This document shows positions 52,264 to 61,008 of a DNA stretch of 64,000 bases, in pieces. Positions within the stretch are counted from its first letter, which is position 1; every line of letters starts with the position of its first letter. A program made the translations under genes and the position numbers. Origin of the DNA: Dysgonomonas mossii DSM 22836 (lineage in GTDB: Bacteria > Bacteroidota > Bacteroidia > Bacteroidales > Dysgonomonadaceae); the NCBI RefSeq assembly GCF_000213575.1, contig NZ_GL892004.1, positions 248,001 through 312,000 of the forward strand, in the 5' to 3' direction. Below the pieces are notes generated by a model. It was not told the DNA's origin. It was given only the letters and a program-made list of their open reading frames with translations, and made no database searches.

Positions 52264-52316
52264 CCAGAAAGCGTATATGATTGATCTATAACAAACAAAG
52301 TTTATTCTTACTTGAT

Positions 52317-53483
52317 ATGAAGAAAGTACTGATAGCTCTTTTTTTGATCTTTTTTAATCCCATTTATGGACAAGAGCAAATAAGTTTTACTCCTCCTGCG
52401 GAAATAGATTTCTTAAAGGAAGATCCTAACATGATTTTCTTTATAGGGTTGATACAGAACGTTCAGACGGATTGGGGGAAACTTGGTGTGCGGGGAAAGG
52501 TAAAGAGGTTGATAGAAGAACAATATGCGAAGGATAATAAGACAAGGTTGTCTAAGATAATATATGATTTTGACGAAAAAGGGAAAATAAGGGCTATCAA
52601 GGTAGATTCTCTTTTTGGTAGGACCTACATATATTCAAATAAAGGGCAACTCGAACAAGAAATAACTTATCAAAAACCTTTAAAGGAATTAACTCACAAG
52701 TATGATTATAAAAACGGGAAATTAAAGAACGCTTTATATGAGGATGATGTGGTTACTGGCTATGGAAATGATAAGTTAAATTTGCGTTATAATTCACAGG
52801 GGCAAATAATAAAATCTGAAAATTTGGAGGATAGTGTATCTACAATTTATGATTATAATGGTGAAGGCCGACTTGTAGAAAAAAGAATAAGGAAGAATAA
52901 TCAATCGACTTCGGAGGTATATGTAAGTACGCTGATAGAATATAATGATAAAAGTGATATTGAGAGAAAGTTTACTAAATACCTTTCATCTAATCAAGGA
53001 GATACTTCTTTCATAATTGATCTGTATAAATATAAATACGACGACAATGATAATTGGATTGATTGTAAGCGTTTAGGCGGAGGTGATGTTCTATTTACTC
53101 ATCGACGTATATATTATCATGATGGGACTTATTCGGGAGATACATTGGATTCCGAAGACCGTAAACGTATTTATTCTATGGAGGAAGTCGATATTCCGGT
53201 ATGGCATCCTGATGGAGAATTACCTATGCTGGATTTTTTAACAAAAAATATAAAGCTATCCAGAGCCGTTCGATCTGTAGGTAGAGGGAAGGTGAAGATA
53301 AGCATTATTGTATCGGACAAAGGAATTATTTCTGATGTTAAGGTAGATGGTCTTAGTGCGGATCATTTAACTGATATTTTACCTGTAATTCCTAAGAAAT
53401 GTATACCAGCTAAGAAAAATGGTATAGACGTTGCTACCTATTTAGAAATAAATATAACATTTGGATTGGTAACATTACAATAA
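52317..53483 (+). CDS. Secreted protein with YD/RHS-like repeats and TonB-C-like domain
   Basis: 388 residues with a signal peptide (MKKVLIALFLIFFNPIYGQ). Residues about 55-230 hold repeated Y-x-Y/D strands of the YD or MORN-like kind (YDFDEKGKIRAIKVD, YSNKGQLEQEITY, YDYKNGKLKNALYE, YDYNGEGRLVEKRI). The last about 80 residues (VGRGKVKISIIVSDKGIISD, GIDVATYLEINITFGLV) resemble the TonB C-terminal fold seen in energy-transducer-like periplasmic proteins of this phylum. Function unknown. The start at 52317 is chosen for the signal peptide. Confidence 0.7.
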   Translation: MKKVLIALFLIFFNPIYGQEQISFTPPAEIDFLKEDPNMIFFIGLIQNVQTDWGKLGVRGKVKRLIEEQYAKDNKTRLSKIIYDFDEKGKIRAIKVDSLFGRTYIYSNKGQLEQEITYQKPLKELTHKYDYKNGKLKNALYEDDVVTGYGNDKLNLRYNSQGQIIKSENLEDSVSTIYDYNGEGRLVEKRIRKNNQSTSEVYVSTLIEYNDKSDIERKFTKYLSSNQGDTSFIIDLYKYKYDDNDNWIDCKRLGGGDVLFTHRRIYYHDGTYSGDTLDSEDRKRIYSMEEVDIPVWHPDGELPMLDFLTKNIKLSRAVRSVGRGKVKISIIVSDKGIISDVKVDGLSADHLTDILPVIPKKCIPAKKNGIDVATYLEINITFGLVTLQ

Positions 53484-53519
53484 ATCAAATGTTTTGGTCT
53501 TAAAAAGGTTTGTTGATTC

Positions 53520-53550
53520 TTTGTCTGTCAAAAAATAAATTATATCTTTG
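53520..53550 (+). promoter_or_regulatory. rpsO promoter
   Basis: TTTG at 53520-53523 and TATCTTTG at 53543-53550 with 19 nt between, a full Bacteroidota promoter. The ATG follows after 31 nt. Confidence 0.8.
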
Positions 53551-53581
53551 CACCTCGTTTATAAACAATTAAATAATTACT

Positions 53582-53851
53582 ATGTATTTAGATTCAGCTA
53601 AAAAGCAAGAACTCTTCGCTAAGTACGGAAAGTCTAACACTGATACTGGCTCACCTGAGGCTCAGATAGCATTGTTTTCATACCGTATTTCGCATTTGAC
53701 TGAACACTTGAAGTCAAATAAGAAGGACTATAACACAGAAAGATCACTTAAACGCCTTGTAGGTAAACGTCGTCGTTTACTTGATTATCTTACTGCAAAT
53801 GATATTGAAAGATATCGTGCGATAATCAAAGAACTAGGTATCAGAAAGTAA
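53582..53851 (+). CDS. rpsO: 30S ribosomal protein S15
   Basis: 89 residues, the usual length. SPEAQIALFSYRISHLTEHL, KKDYNTERSLKRLVGKRRRL and LTANDIERYRAIIKELGIRK are diagnostic. Binds 16S rRNA early in 30S assembly. It is a monocistronic gene with a strong promoter and terminator; pnp (polynucleotide phosphorylase), its neighbour in many bacteria, is not here. Confidence 0.98.
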   Translation: MYLDSAKKQELFAKYGKSNTDTGSPEAQIALFSYRISHLTEHLKSNKKDYNTERSLKRLVGKRRRLLDYLTANDIERYRAIIKELGIRK

Positions 53852-53870
53852 TTCTTTCCAGCGAAATTTT

Positions 53871-53905
53871 AAAGAGATTGTTTCATTCGATTCAATCTCT
53901 TTTTA
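53871..53905 (+). terminator. rpsO terminator
   Basis: AAAGAGATTG / CAATCTCTTT with a 12-nt loop and a T tract, 19 nt after the stop. Confidence 0.85.
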
Positions 53906-54016
53906 TTTTTGTATGCTCTGATATGAAGTTTCTCTATTATTTTGATGAAAAAATATCTAATATTGTAATACGTTCTGTAATTTGTAGAAAAAGTAACACC
54001 TAAAATAAGCGGTAAA

Positions 54017-54042
54017 AAGTGTCACTTTTGTCACCTTTTTAT
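54017..54042 (+). repeat. 26-nt intergenic element, copy 2
   Basis: Identical to 35783-35808. Here it ends 37 nt before the argB ATG, and the upstream partner is AAAGTAACAC (from 53987), one base different from the inverse of GTGTCACTTT. Confidence 0.75.
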
Positions 54043-54079
54043 CAAATAAAGTTTGAACAGCATAAATTATTTAATTGAA

Positions 54080-54847
54080 ATGGATAAGCTTACGATTATA
54101 AAAGTTGGAGGTAAGATTGTAGAAGAAGAACAATCTTTACGCCAGTTATTGAAGGATTTTTCCCAAATAGAAGGTTACAAAGTACTAGTGCATGGGGGAG
54201 GGCGTTCTGCTACCAAACTGGCGGAGAAGCTAGGTATAGAGAGCCGCATGGTGAATGGAAGGCGTGTAACCGATCGAGATACATTAGAGATTGTAACAAT
54301 GGTATACGGAGGCCTTGTAAATAAAAATATTGTTGCCGGTTTGCAAGCTCTAGGGGTAAATGCTCTAGGTCTTACCGGTGCAGATATGAACATCATACGA
54401 TCGGAAAAACGACCGGTGAAAGAGGTCGATTATGGCTTTGTTGGTGATGTGAAAGAGGTAAATTCTGAAACGTTGTCTTCCCTTATCCAACAAGGAATAG
54501 TACCTATTCTAGCCCCGCTAACTCACGATAAAGAAGGAAATATACTAAATACCAATGCTGATACCATAGCCGGAGAAACAGCGAAGGTTTTAGCTCTTAA
54601 GTTTGATATAACCCTTATTTATTGCTTCGAAAAAAAGGGTGTACTCATGAATGAGAATGATGATGAGAGTGTGATTCCTAACATAGATAAAGCTACGTTC
54701 GAGCAATTGGTTAAAGATGGGATTGTACAAGGAGGAATGATTCCAAAATTAGAAAATGCCTTTCAGGCGATAGAAAAAGGTGTGAAAGAGGTGATAATTA
54801 CGAGCGCTTCCGAATTTGGAGAAAATGCGGGTACACGAATTTGCTAA
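54080..54847 (+). CDS. argB: Acetylglutamate kinase
   Basis: Second step of arginine synthesis. 255 residues from the chosen ATG. IIKVGGKIVEE, VLVHGGGRSATKLAEKLG, VNGRRVTDRDTLEIVTMVYG, GLTGADMNIIRS, NTNADTIAGETAKVLAL and VQGGMIPKLENAFQAI are family blocks. The frame extends 9 codons upstream, but MDKLTIIKVGG matches the family start. The gene is alone; other arg genes are not in the window. The repeated 26-nt element sits in its promoter region. Confidence 0.95.
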   Translation: MDKLTIIKVGGKIVEEEQSLRQLLKDFSQIEGYKVLVHGGGRSATKLAEKLGIESRMVNGRRVTDRDTLEIVTMVYGGLVNKNIVAGLQALGVNALGLTGADMNIIRSEKRPVKEVDYGFVGDVKEVNSETLSSLIQQGIVPILAPLTHDKEGNILNTNADTIAGETAKVLALKFDITLIYCFEKKGVLMNENDDESVIPNIDKATFEQLVKDGIVQGGMIPKLENAFQAIEKGVKEVIITSASEFGENAGTRIC

Positions 54848-54977
54848 TACTCAGTAAGACAGATATTTTTCATAGAATATTCTTTTTTTAAGAAAATTTA
54901 ATTATATTTACATCTGTAATACTATATCAAACTATATTAGAGTTAAATTATTTAGTCATTTTTAAACTTTCAGAACT

Positions 54978-55535
54978 ATGAAAAAATTATTACTAGTCGC
55001 CGTTTTGGCAGTATTCAGTATGTGCATTAGTGCGCAAGGGCTTAAAGGTACTTGGTTTGCCGGAGGTGAAATTTCTTATTCAGATGTGAAGGACACAAAA
55101 TCTACAATGATTTTGCCTATTGTGGGCACATTTGTTTCTCCTAGTGTAGCTGTGGGAATTGGTGCAGGATATCTTAAAGAAGAAGGATTTATGGATGTTG
55201 CTGGAGAATCAGTTGCCTATGATGTTGATGCTTTTGTTGTTAAACCTCTTGTCCGTAAATATTGGAATATATCGGGTCCCATTTTCTTATTTGGACAAAT
55301 AGCGGCACCTTTGACTTTCTCTGATGATGTAAATACTTATGGTTTACAAGTATCACCGGGTATTGATTTTGTGGTAACAAGCTGGATGACAATAGAGACA
55401 TCGTTCTCCATTTTTGGAGTAAACATCACAGATGCCGATGGTAGTACAGATTGGAGTGTAGGAGCTAATCCTTTCAATTCTTTAACCGACAGAGAGGTTG
55501 GACAATTACAAGTTGGCGTTAAATTCCTATTCTAA
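54978..55535 (+). CDS. Outer membrane beta-barrel protein
   Basis: 185 residues with a signal peptide (LLVAVLAVFSMCISAQ). Beta-strand-rich barrel (SPSVAVGIGAGYL, WNISGPIFLFGQIAAPLTF) ending in GQLQVGVKFLF, with the C-terminal Phe typical of BAM substrates. A small barrel family of Bacteroidota; function unknown. It lies beside a second barrel gene of another subfamily. Confidence 0.85.
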   Translation: MKKLLLVAVLAVFSMCISAQGLKGTWFAGGEISYSDVKDTKSTMILPIVGTFVSPSVAVGIGAGYLKEEGFMDVAGESVAYDVDAFVVKPLVRKYWNISGPIFLFGQIAAPLTFSDDVNTYGLQVSPGIDFVVTSWMTIETSFSIFGVNITDADGSTDWSVGANPFNSLTDREVGQLQVGVKFLF

Positions 55536-55564
55536 ATATTAGATTAATCAATAATGAGGATAAA

Positions 55565-55595
55565 ATAAAAGTCTCACATTATGTGAGACTTTTAT
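55565..55595 (+). terminator. Terminator of the first barrel gene
   Basis: AATAAAAGTCTCACA / TGTGAGACTTTTATT, perfect stem with a 3-nt loop and T-rich flank, 30 nt after the stop. Confidence 0.85.
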
Positions 55596-55678
55596 TATTG
55601 TTACAATAGTAGAGTATCTTAAAAAAGAGTATATTTGTTTTGATCTTATTTAATTTACAAACTTAACTTAATTAACGT

Positions 55679-56338
55679 ATGAAAATGATTGCTAGAACTA
55701 CTTTGATTGTTGCTGCGATTTTGCTTACTATCGGAGTAAATGCTCAAGACAAACCTTTGACTTTTGGAGTAAAGGCCGGAATGAATATTTCTAACGTCAG
55801 TGGAGACTTTGAAGATGCAAAAGCAAAGATTGGATTTAATGCAGGGGTAACACTGGACTTCGCTTTAACTAACGATCTCTATTTGCTTACAGGCTTGGAG
55901 TTTACATCAAAGGGTGCAAAAGTAGAAGAGGATACTAACCTAAAGATGAGTTTGTCGTATATACAATTACCTGTTCATGCAGGGTATAAACTGACTGTAG
56001 CAAACGACACGCGTATTGTTTTTCATGCAGGACCATATATTGCTTATGCAGCAGATGGTAAATGGAAAGCGAAAGAGGGAGGATTAGAAGAGAGTGCAGG
56101 CATTTTTAGCGATGAGGCAGAAGCTGCAGGTCTAAAAATGAAAAGATTTGATTTTGGATTAGGATTTGGTGTTGGTGCTGAGTTTGGTCAGTTTAATGCA
56201 GGAGTTAATTGTGATTTTGGTCTAGTAAATATTGCTGATTTTGGAATAGTGGATTTTCCGGGATTTGGTCAAATTGATGCTAGCAGCGTATCAGTAAAAA
56301 ATATGAATGTAGGTATTTCTCTTGGATATAAGTTCTAA
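55679..56338 (+). CDS. Outer membrane beta-barrel protein, PorT-like
   Basis: 219 residues with a signal peptide (TLIVAAILLTIGVNAQ). The pattern FGVKAGMNISNVSG, NLKMSLSYIQLPVHAGYKL and DFGLGFGVGAEFGQFNAGVN is that of the PorT/OMP_b-brl_2 family. It ends GISLGYKF. Such barrels are abundant in Bacteroidota and usually of unknown role; PorT itself acts in type IX secretion, but most relatives do not. Confidence 0.88.
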   Translation: MKMIARTTLIVAAILLTIGVNAQDKPLTFGVKAGMNISNVSGDFEDAKAKIGFNAGVTLDFALTNDLYLLTGLEFTSKGAKVEEDTNLKMSLSYIQLPVHAGYKLTVANDTRIVFHAGPYIAYAADGKWKAKEGGLEESAGIFSDEAEAAGLKMKRFDFGLGFGVGAEFGQFNAGVNCDFGLVNIADFGIVDFPGFGQIDASSVSVKNMNVGISLGYKF

Positions 56339-56360
56339 TAAAGTATACCCATTATATACG

Positions 56361-56390
56361 AATAAGCCCGATAAAATCGGGCTTATTCTT
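56361..56390. terminator. Bidirectional terminator
   Basis: AATAAGCCCGAT / ATCGGGCTTATT, 12 bp perfect with an AAA loop, shared by the PorT-like gene and convergent thrC. Confidence 0.9.
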
Positions 56391-56391
56391 T

Positions 56392-57690
56392 TCATTTTAA
56401 TAGGAATTCTTTAAACTCTTCAAATGTTTTTCCCATACTGATACTTTTTTTTTCACCTTTCATAAAGGCTTGCAGTTTTTCGGGTATGGCAACCGATTTC
56501 TCGATAATGTCTTCTACGGTTTCCAGAAACTTTGCAGGGTGAGCCGTTTCTAAAAAAACGCCCGTTTCGTCTGCTTCTAGGGAATCTTCCAATGCAGAAT
56601 AGCCGCATGCCCCATGAGGATCGAGGAGATAGCCTGTTTGCTCGTAGGTGTCTTTCACCACTTTCCTGATTGTATCGTCATCATACCATTCTCCGGTAAT
56701 TTCTTTTTTTATCTTGTCCCAAGAATGTTCGTAAAGATCAAGTACACGTACAAAATTACTGGGATCACCTACATCCATTGCGTTTGCGATAGTCTGTACA
56801 GACGGACGAGGATTATACTTACCGGTTTGTAGGTACTCATAGAAAATATCATTGCTATTATTGGCTGCAATAAATCGCTTTACAGGCAATCCCATGCGTT
56901 TAGCTATAAGTCCTGCCGTAATATTGCCAAAATTGCCGCTAGGGACGCAAAAAATGATATTGTCAGCCTTTCCTTGCTTCTTCAGTTGAGCGTAAGCATT
57001 GAAGTAATAGAACGCTTGCGGTAGAAAGCGGGCAACATTGATCGAATTCGCAGATGTGAGATTTAGCTTTTTATTTAATTCTTCGTCTAAAAAAGCTGTT
57101 TTAACCAGAGCCTGACAGTCATCGAAAGTGCCATCTACCTCAATGGCTGTTATGTTTTGTCCCAGTGTTGTAAACTGACATTCTTGTATCGCACTTACTT
57201 TTCCTTTCGGGTATAGTACATATACATGTATTCCGTCAACGCCTAAAAATCCGTTTGCAACCGCACTGCCCGTATCTCCGGATGTGGCAACAAGGACTTT
57301 TACATCCTTTTGACCTTGTTTTTTGATAAAATATCCTAGTAGGCGAGCCATAAATCGACCTCCTACATCTTTGAAAGCGAGGGTAGGGCCATGAAATAGT
57401 TCGAGGCTGTAGATATTATCATTTACATGTACAACAGGCGTATCGAAGCTCAATGTGTCATATACTATTTCTTTCAGCGTTTCGGCCTCTATATCTTCGC
57501 CAAAAAACGCATCGGCTACGGTATACGCTATTTCCTGAAAGCTCATATTGCCAATATTATCGTAAAAAGATTGTGGCAATACTTTTATTTTTTCAGGCAT
57601 ATAGAGCCCTTTATCGGGGGCCAAACCTTTTACTACCGCTTCCTGTAAACTGACATTAGGAGCAAGTTTATTTGTACTATAATATTTCAT
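56392..57690 (-). CDS. thrC: Threonine synthase
   Basis: PLP enzyme converting O-phosphohomoserine to threonine. 432 residues from the chosen ATG (two codons more are possible). The PLP Lys is in HGPTLAFKDVGGRFMARL, with VLVATSGDTGSAVANGF, CVPSGNFGNITAGLIAKRMG, DVGDPSNFVR and LDPHGACGYSAL as further blocks. It is the class 1 (yeast/E. coli-like) enzyme. thrA and thrB are not adjacent. Confidence 0.96.
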   Translation of the reverse strand: MKYYSTNKLAPNVSLQEAVVKGLAPDKGLYMPEKIKVLPQSFYDNIGNMSFQEIAYTVADAFFGEDIEAETLKEIVYDTLSFDTPVVHVNDNIYSLELFHGPTLAFKDVGGRFMARLLGYFIKKQGQKDVKVLVATSGDTGSAVANGFLGVDGIHVYVLYPKGKVSAIQECQFTTLGQNITAIEVDGTFDDCQALVKTAFLDEELNKKLNLTSANSINVARFLPQAFYYFNAYAQLKKQGKADNIIFCVPSGNFGNITAGLIAKRMGLPVKRFIAANNSNDIFYEYLQTGKYNPRPSVQTIANAMDVGDPSNFVRVLDLYEHSWDKIKKEITGEWYDDDTIRKVVKDTYEQTGYLLDPHGACGYSALEDSLEADETGVFLETAHPAKFLETVEDIIEKSVAIPEKLQAFMKGEKKSISMGKTFEEFKEFLLK

Positions 57691-57796
57691 ATTCATCAGG
57701 TTAATGGAAGACGAAAGTAATAAAATGAAAGCAAAGAACCAATTAAATGGTTTTTTTATTTGTAAAAGAGCTCTAAATTAGTTAATTTGTTCTAAT

Positions 57797-57824
57797 AAAA
57801 AAAGCAGTTATTAATAACTGCTTT
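57797..57824 (-). terminator. Terminator of the DUF4251 gene
   Basis: AAAGCAGTTATTAATAACTG plus CTTT forms a perfect 24-nt palindrome, followed on minus by a T run. Confidence 0.8.
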
Positions 57825-57889
57825 CTCTTATTCTCTTTTTCTTTATTTACATTTTGGGAACGATTATTATGGAATAGATCGAACCTGCC

Positions 57890-58426
57890 TTATAAGGCAC
57901 GTCCCTTAAATACATTCGAGTCTTCTTCCTGATAAAGGCTTCCGCGGAAACTTATTCTATTACTATTGAAATTCGGAGTTACGACGGCATCACATTTATT
58001 GTCGCCTTTATATATTCTGATGAAGACATTCGCTGAAACTCCTATGCCCTGGACCATCATGCTGAATGTAACAACTCCTTTCTTATCCGTTTCCATCTTT
58101 ACGTTCGACGCGTTTCCGTCTACTGTAATTCCACCTATCCCATTTGGACCCGCATAGGGAGAGTTGAATGCCATTTGAATAGTTGCTTTATCTCCATTCA
58201 TGGAAATGAAATTAGTACTAGATGATACATAGGCAAAATTTCCATATTTAAAGTCAATTCTGTCTGCCTCTAATACAAATTTCCTCTCATTTAATGCCTG
58301 GATTGCTTTTTCTCCCCAATAAGCTCTTTCAGCATCAGCCACGGCCTTTTGTGCCGGATCCTGCTGTGTTTTACACCCTGTGAAAAACAACAAGCTTGTA
58401 ACTAAGATAAATACAATTTTACTCAT
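57890..58426 (-). CDS. DUF4251 lipoprotein
   Basis: 178 residues. N-terminus MSKIVFILVTSLLFFTGC is a lipoprotein signal with Cys18. The mature part (KFVLEADRIDFKYGNFAYV, STNFISMNGDKATIQMAF, GGITVDGNASNV) is a beta-rich domain recognised as DUF4251, common in Bacteroidales envelopes and of unknown function. Single gene with its own terminator. Confidence 0.8.
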   Translation of the reverse strand: MSKIVFILVTSLLFFTGCKTQQDPAQKAVADAERAYWGEKAIQALNERKFVLEADRIDFKYGNFAYVSSSTNFISMNGDKATIQMAFNSPYAGPNGIGGITVDGNASNVKMETDKKGVVTFSMMVQGIGVSANVFIRIYKGDNKCDAVVTPNFNSNRISFRGSLYQEEDSNVFKGRAL

Positions 58427-58583
58427 AGTGTTTACTTATATTATAATAATTATATAACGCTATAGAATAAAATTAAGTTTTGTATTTTTGAAATAATCAT
58501 ATCCAATCTATATGAATTTAGGATTATTCCCTAATTTATTAATATAGAATGATCTGTTTATTTCTGTCGATTTTTGCCAGTCT

Positions 58584-59189
58584 TTATTTGCAGTCTTCTC
58601 TCGACTTTTGACCTAAATACCCGCCGTGATGGCGTTTTGCATAGTCAACCTTCGTAAATCCTATTCTTTTCATGGTTCCCACTACGAGAATATCTCCTAT
58701 AACAGTCATTACTGTAGTTGAGGTAGTTGGCGTTAAGCCTAGGGTACATACCTCCTCAGGGCGTCCTGTATGAATAAATACATCGGCCTTCTGAGCAAGC
58801 AGACTTTCGGAATCACTGGTTATGACAATAAATTTTATCCCCGGAATAAGATCTTTTGCCAATGTAATAAGCTCAATTATTTCTCTTGTCTTCCCAGAGT
58901 TGGAGATAGCTAATACAATATCATTTTCTTGTAGGATACCTAAATCTCCATGTTGAGCCTCGCTTGGATGTAGAAATACAGCCGGTGTTCCGGTAGAGCT
59001 GAATGTAGTGGCAATGTTCTGCGCTATCTGTCCGGCTTTGCCCATGCCGCTTGTCACCAGCTTGCCTTTTTTCTGATTAACTTGTTCTACAATAAGGTCT
59101 ATGGCTCTGCTATATGCATCGCTGATAGGGATATTCAATATGGCAGAAGACTCATGTTCTAAAATAGAGCGTATTTCGTTTGTATCCAT
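58584..59189 (-). CDS. SIS-domain sugar isomerase, KdsD-like without CBS domains
   Basis: 201 residues comprising one SIS domain. KLVTSGMGKAGQIAQNIATT, FSSTGTPAVFLHPSEAQHGD, LGILQENDIVLAISNSGKTR and LTPTTSTTVMTVIGD match D-arabinose-5-phosphate isomerase, which makes the Kdo precursor for LPS. Typical KdsD continues with two CBS domains (about 320 residues), but here the protein stops soon after RHHGGYLGQK. A stand-alone SIS isomerase of this type is known in some Bacteroidetes (family knowledge); assignment to KdsD activity is inference. Confidence 0.8.
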   Translation of the reverse strand: MDTNEIRSILEHESSAILNIPISDAYSRAIDLIVEQVNQKKGKLVTSGMGKAGQIAQNIATTFSSTGTPAVFLHPSEAQHGDLGILQENDIVLAISNSGKTREIIELITLAKDLIPGIKFIVITSDSESLLAQKADVFIHTGRPEEVCTLGLTPTTSTTVMTVIGDILVVGTMKRIGFTKVDYAKRHHGGYLGQKSREDCK

Positions 59190-59280
59190 TTAATTTTTTT
59201 TTGCCAAAGATACAATATTATCCCGACTTTTTACAATAAGTGCTCAGGCTGATTATAAGCCCAATCTTACAATTTAAAAT

Positions 59281-59311
59281 AAGAAAGCATGGATATTTTC
59301 CATGCTTTCTT
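59281..59311 (-). terminator. purE terminator
   Basis: AAGAAAGCATGGA / TCCATGCTTTCTT, perfect 13-bp stem with a 5-nt loop, about 45 nt after the purE stop. Confidence 0.8.
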
Positions 59312-59356
59312 CTCTATATTTTTACTTACCCAAAAAGATCCAAGAAAGAGTATATC

Positions 59357-59863
59357 TTAGTTTGTCTTGAATTTAAACTGAATTTTTGACAAATCTTCGT
59401 TTGCCTTTTCAATCTTTCCTTTCAGGTTTTCTTTGTAAGCAACCAGCTTATTGTACAAAGCTTCGTCGCCTGTGGCAATCATCTGCAATGCAAGAATTCC
59501 CGCATTTAATGAACCATTTATCCCTACAGTAGCAACCGGTATTCCCGGAGGCATTTGTACGATAGCCAATAATGCATCCATACCATCTAGCGAAGCATCG
59601 ATAGGAACTCCGATTACAGGAATCGGGGTCATAGATGCAATCACTCCGGGTAGATGGGCAGCCATACCGGCAGCAGCGATAATTACTTTTATACCTCTCT
59701 CTTTTGCCCCTTTAGCAAAAGCTTCTACACGTTCGGGAGTACGGTGTGCAGACAAAGCGTTGATTTCGAATGGAACTTCCATCTCATCAAAAAACTTCGC
59801 TGCCTTTTCCATTACGGGAAGATCCGATGTGCTTCCCATAATTATACTTATAACAGGTTTCAT
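59357..59863 (-). CDS. purE: N5-carboxyaminoimidazole ribonucleotide mutase
   Basis: Purine synthesis step converting N5-CAIR to CAIR. 168 residues. IIMGSTSDLPVMEKAAKFF, INALSAHRTPERVEAF, IIAAAGMAAHLPGVIASMTP and ILALQMIATGDEALYNKL are diagnostic. Start at MKPVISIIMG avoids overlap with gcvH, 8 nt upstream. The gcvH-purE pairing links glycine cleavage (one-carbon units) with purine synthesis. Confidence 0.97.
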   Translation of the reverse strand: MKPVISIIMGSTSDLPVMEKAAKFFDEMEVPFEINALSAHRTPERVEAFAKGAKERGIKVIIAAAGMAAHLPGVIASMTPIPVIGVPIDASLDGMDALLAIVQMPPGIPVATVGINGSLNAGILALQMIATGDEALYNKLVAYKENLKGKIEKANEDLSKIQFKFKTN

Positions 59864-59870
59864 TTTTTTA

Positions 59871-60251
59871 TTATTTACCAATTAGGTTTTTGTAATCAGA
59901 AGCCGAAAGCAATGTCTCTAATTCAGAAGCATCGCTTACCGCTATTTTAATAATCCATCCTTTTCCGTATGGATCTTCATTTATTAGTTCGGGTTTTTCT
60001 TCCAATTCAGCATTTACTTCCAAAACTTCTCCGGATACAGGCATCAAAAGGTCTGATACTGTTTTTACAGCTTCAACGCTTCCGAATACACCGTTTTGTT
60101 CTATCGTTTCACCTTCGCTGGTTACATCAACATATACGATTTCGCCCAACTCACTCTGAGCAAATTCGGTGATACCTACAAGGGCAGTGTCGCCTTCTAC
60201 TTTTATCCATTCGTGGTCTTTGGAATACTTCAAATTCTCAGGAAAGTTCAT
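59871..60251 (-). CDS. gcvH: Glycine cleavage system H protein
   Basis: Lipoyl carrier of the glycine cleavage complex. 126 residues. [37 protein letters not shown] and the lipoylation site [19 protein letters not shown] (Lys in EAVKTVSD) are present, as is [15 protein letters not shown] and L proteins are not in the window. It is upstream of purE with an 8-nt gap, so they are probably one operon. Confidence 0.97.
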   Translation of the reverse strand: MNFPENLKYSKDHEWIKVEGDTALVGITEFAQSELGEIVYVDVTSEGETIEQNGVFGSVEAVKTVSDLLMPVSGEVLEVNAELEEKPELINEDPYGKGWIIKIAVSDASELETLLSASDYKNLIGK

Positions 60252-60276
60252 AATTCTCTTATTTTTAGTTTATATA

Positions 60277-61008
60277 TTATAAGTTTCTCAGAAACAAAAT
60301 CAAACTCCAGTATGTGCCGATATATACCCACAGATAGGAAACAACCGATCCGACCAGAAAACCCACATATACCTGTGCCGGAGTACTTCTGTTGAGCATC
60401 AGACGCGATACTCCTAAACACCCTGCTAAGATAAACAAAATCATGAATAAAACAGGTAGGTTGAGTCCTTTTATATTGTAGCAAACTGACAAGATGCAAC
60501 CAATCATTCCCCCTATGGCCATCATATACGCACTTATCTTCCAAAATCGTGAAATAATAGCATATATAACCAGCAATATTAAAGGAGTAAGTATAACGGC
60601 AAGAAACCAGATATACAATTTTGCAGAGAAGAAATAATAGAACAAAAGGGCATAAGAGAGGAAGAATACACTGAGAGGTAAAATCCACTCGCTCCTATTG
60701 TCCAGATGATAATCCTTGATAACATGCGTCAATCGCAGGAAGTAAATGCCTGAGACCGGAATAATGCACGAAAAAAAGATTACAGGCGTCATGAATCTTA
60801 TAAACTGATTGGCAAATAGGAATGTAAAATCAGTAGATAAAAAGATAACAGCTACACTGTATATAACCATGAAAACAGGATTGAGCACAAACGAAATTAT
60901 TTGAGGTAAAATCGGCTCTTTCTCTTGTGGTGGATTATATATAATAGATGCTCTCTGCTCTATATGGTTATTTTCTTCAACTAACGTGTACTCCTTTTCT
61001 TCTTTCAT
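60277..61008 (-). CDS. PAP2-like membrane protein with degenerate active site
   Basis: 243 residues with six or more membrane helices. The C-terminal part, GCLGVSRLMLNRSTPAQVYVG, aligns with the PAP2 C3 motif SR-x5-H-x3-D, but the His is Ser and the Asp is Gln. No KxxxxxxRP or PSGH motif is seen (GGMIGC instead). It is therefore probably a PAP2-fold protein without phosphatase activity, or a distant relative. Its start overlaps the rpoN stop by 4 nt, so it is translationally coupled to rpoN. Confidence 0.65.
   Translation of the reverse strand: MKEEKEYTLVEENNHIEQRASIIYNPPQEKEPILPQIISFVLNPVFMVIYSVAVIFLSTDFTFLFANQFIRFMTPVIFFSCIIPVSGIYFLRLTHVIKDYHLDNRSEWILPLSVFFLSYALLFYYFFSAKLYIWFLAVILTPLILLVIYAIISRFWKISAYMMAIGGMIGCILSVCYNIKGLNLPVLFMILFILAGCLGVSRLMLNRSTPAQVYVGFLVGSVVSYLWVYIGTYWSLILFLRNL

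Noticed and set aside
60248-60688. A 146-codon minus-strand frame
   Set aside because: Out-of-frame shadow of the PAP2-like gene.
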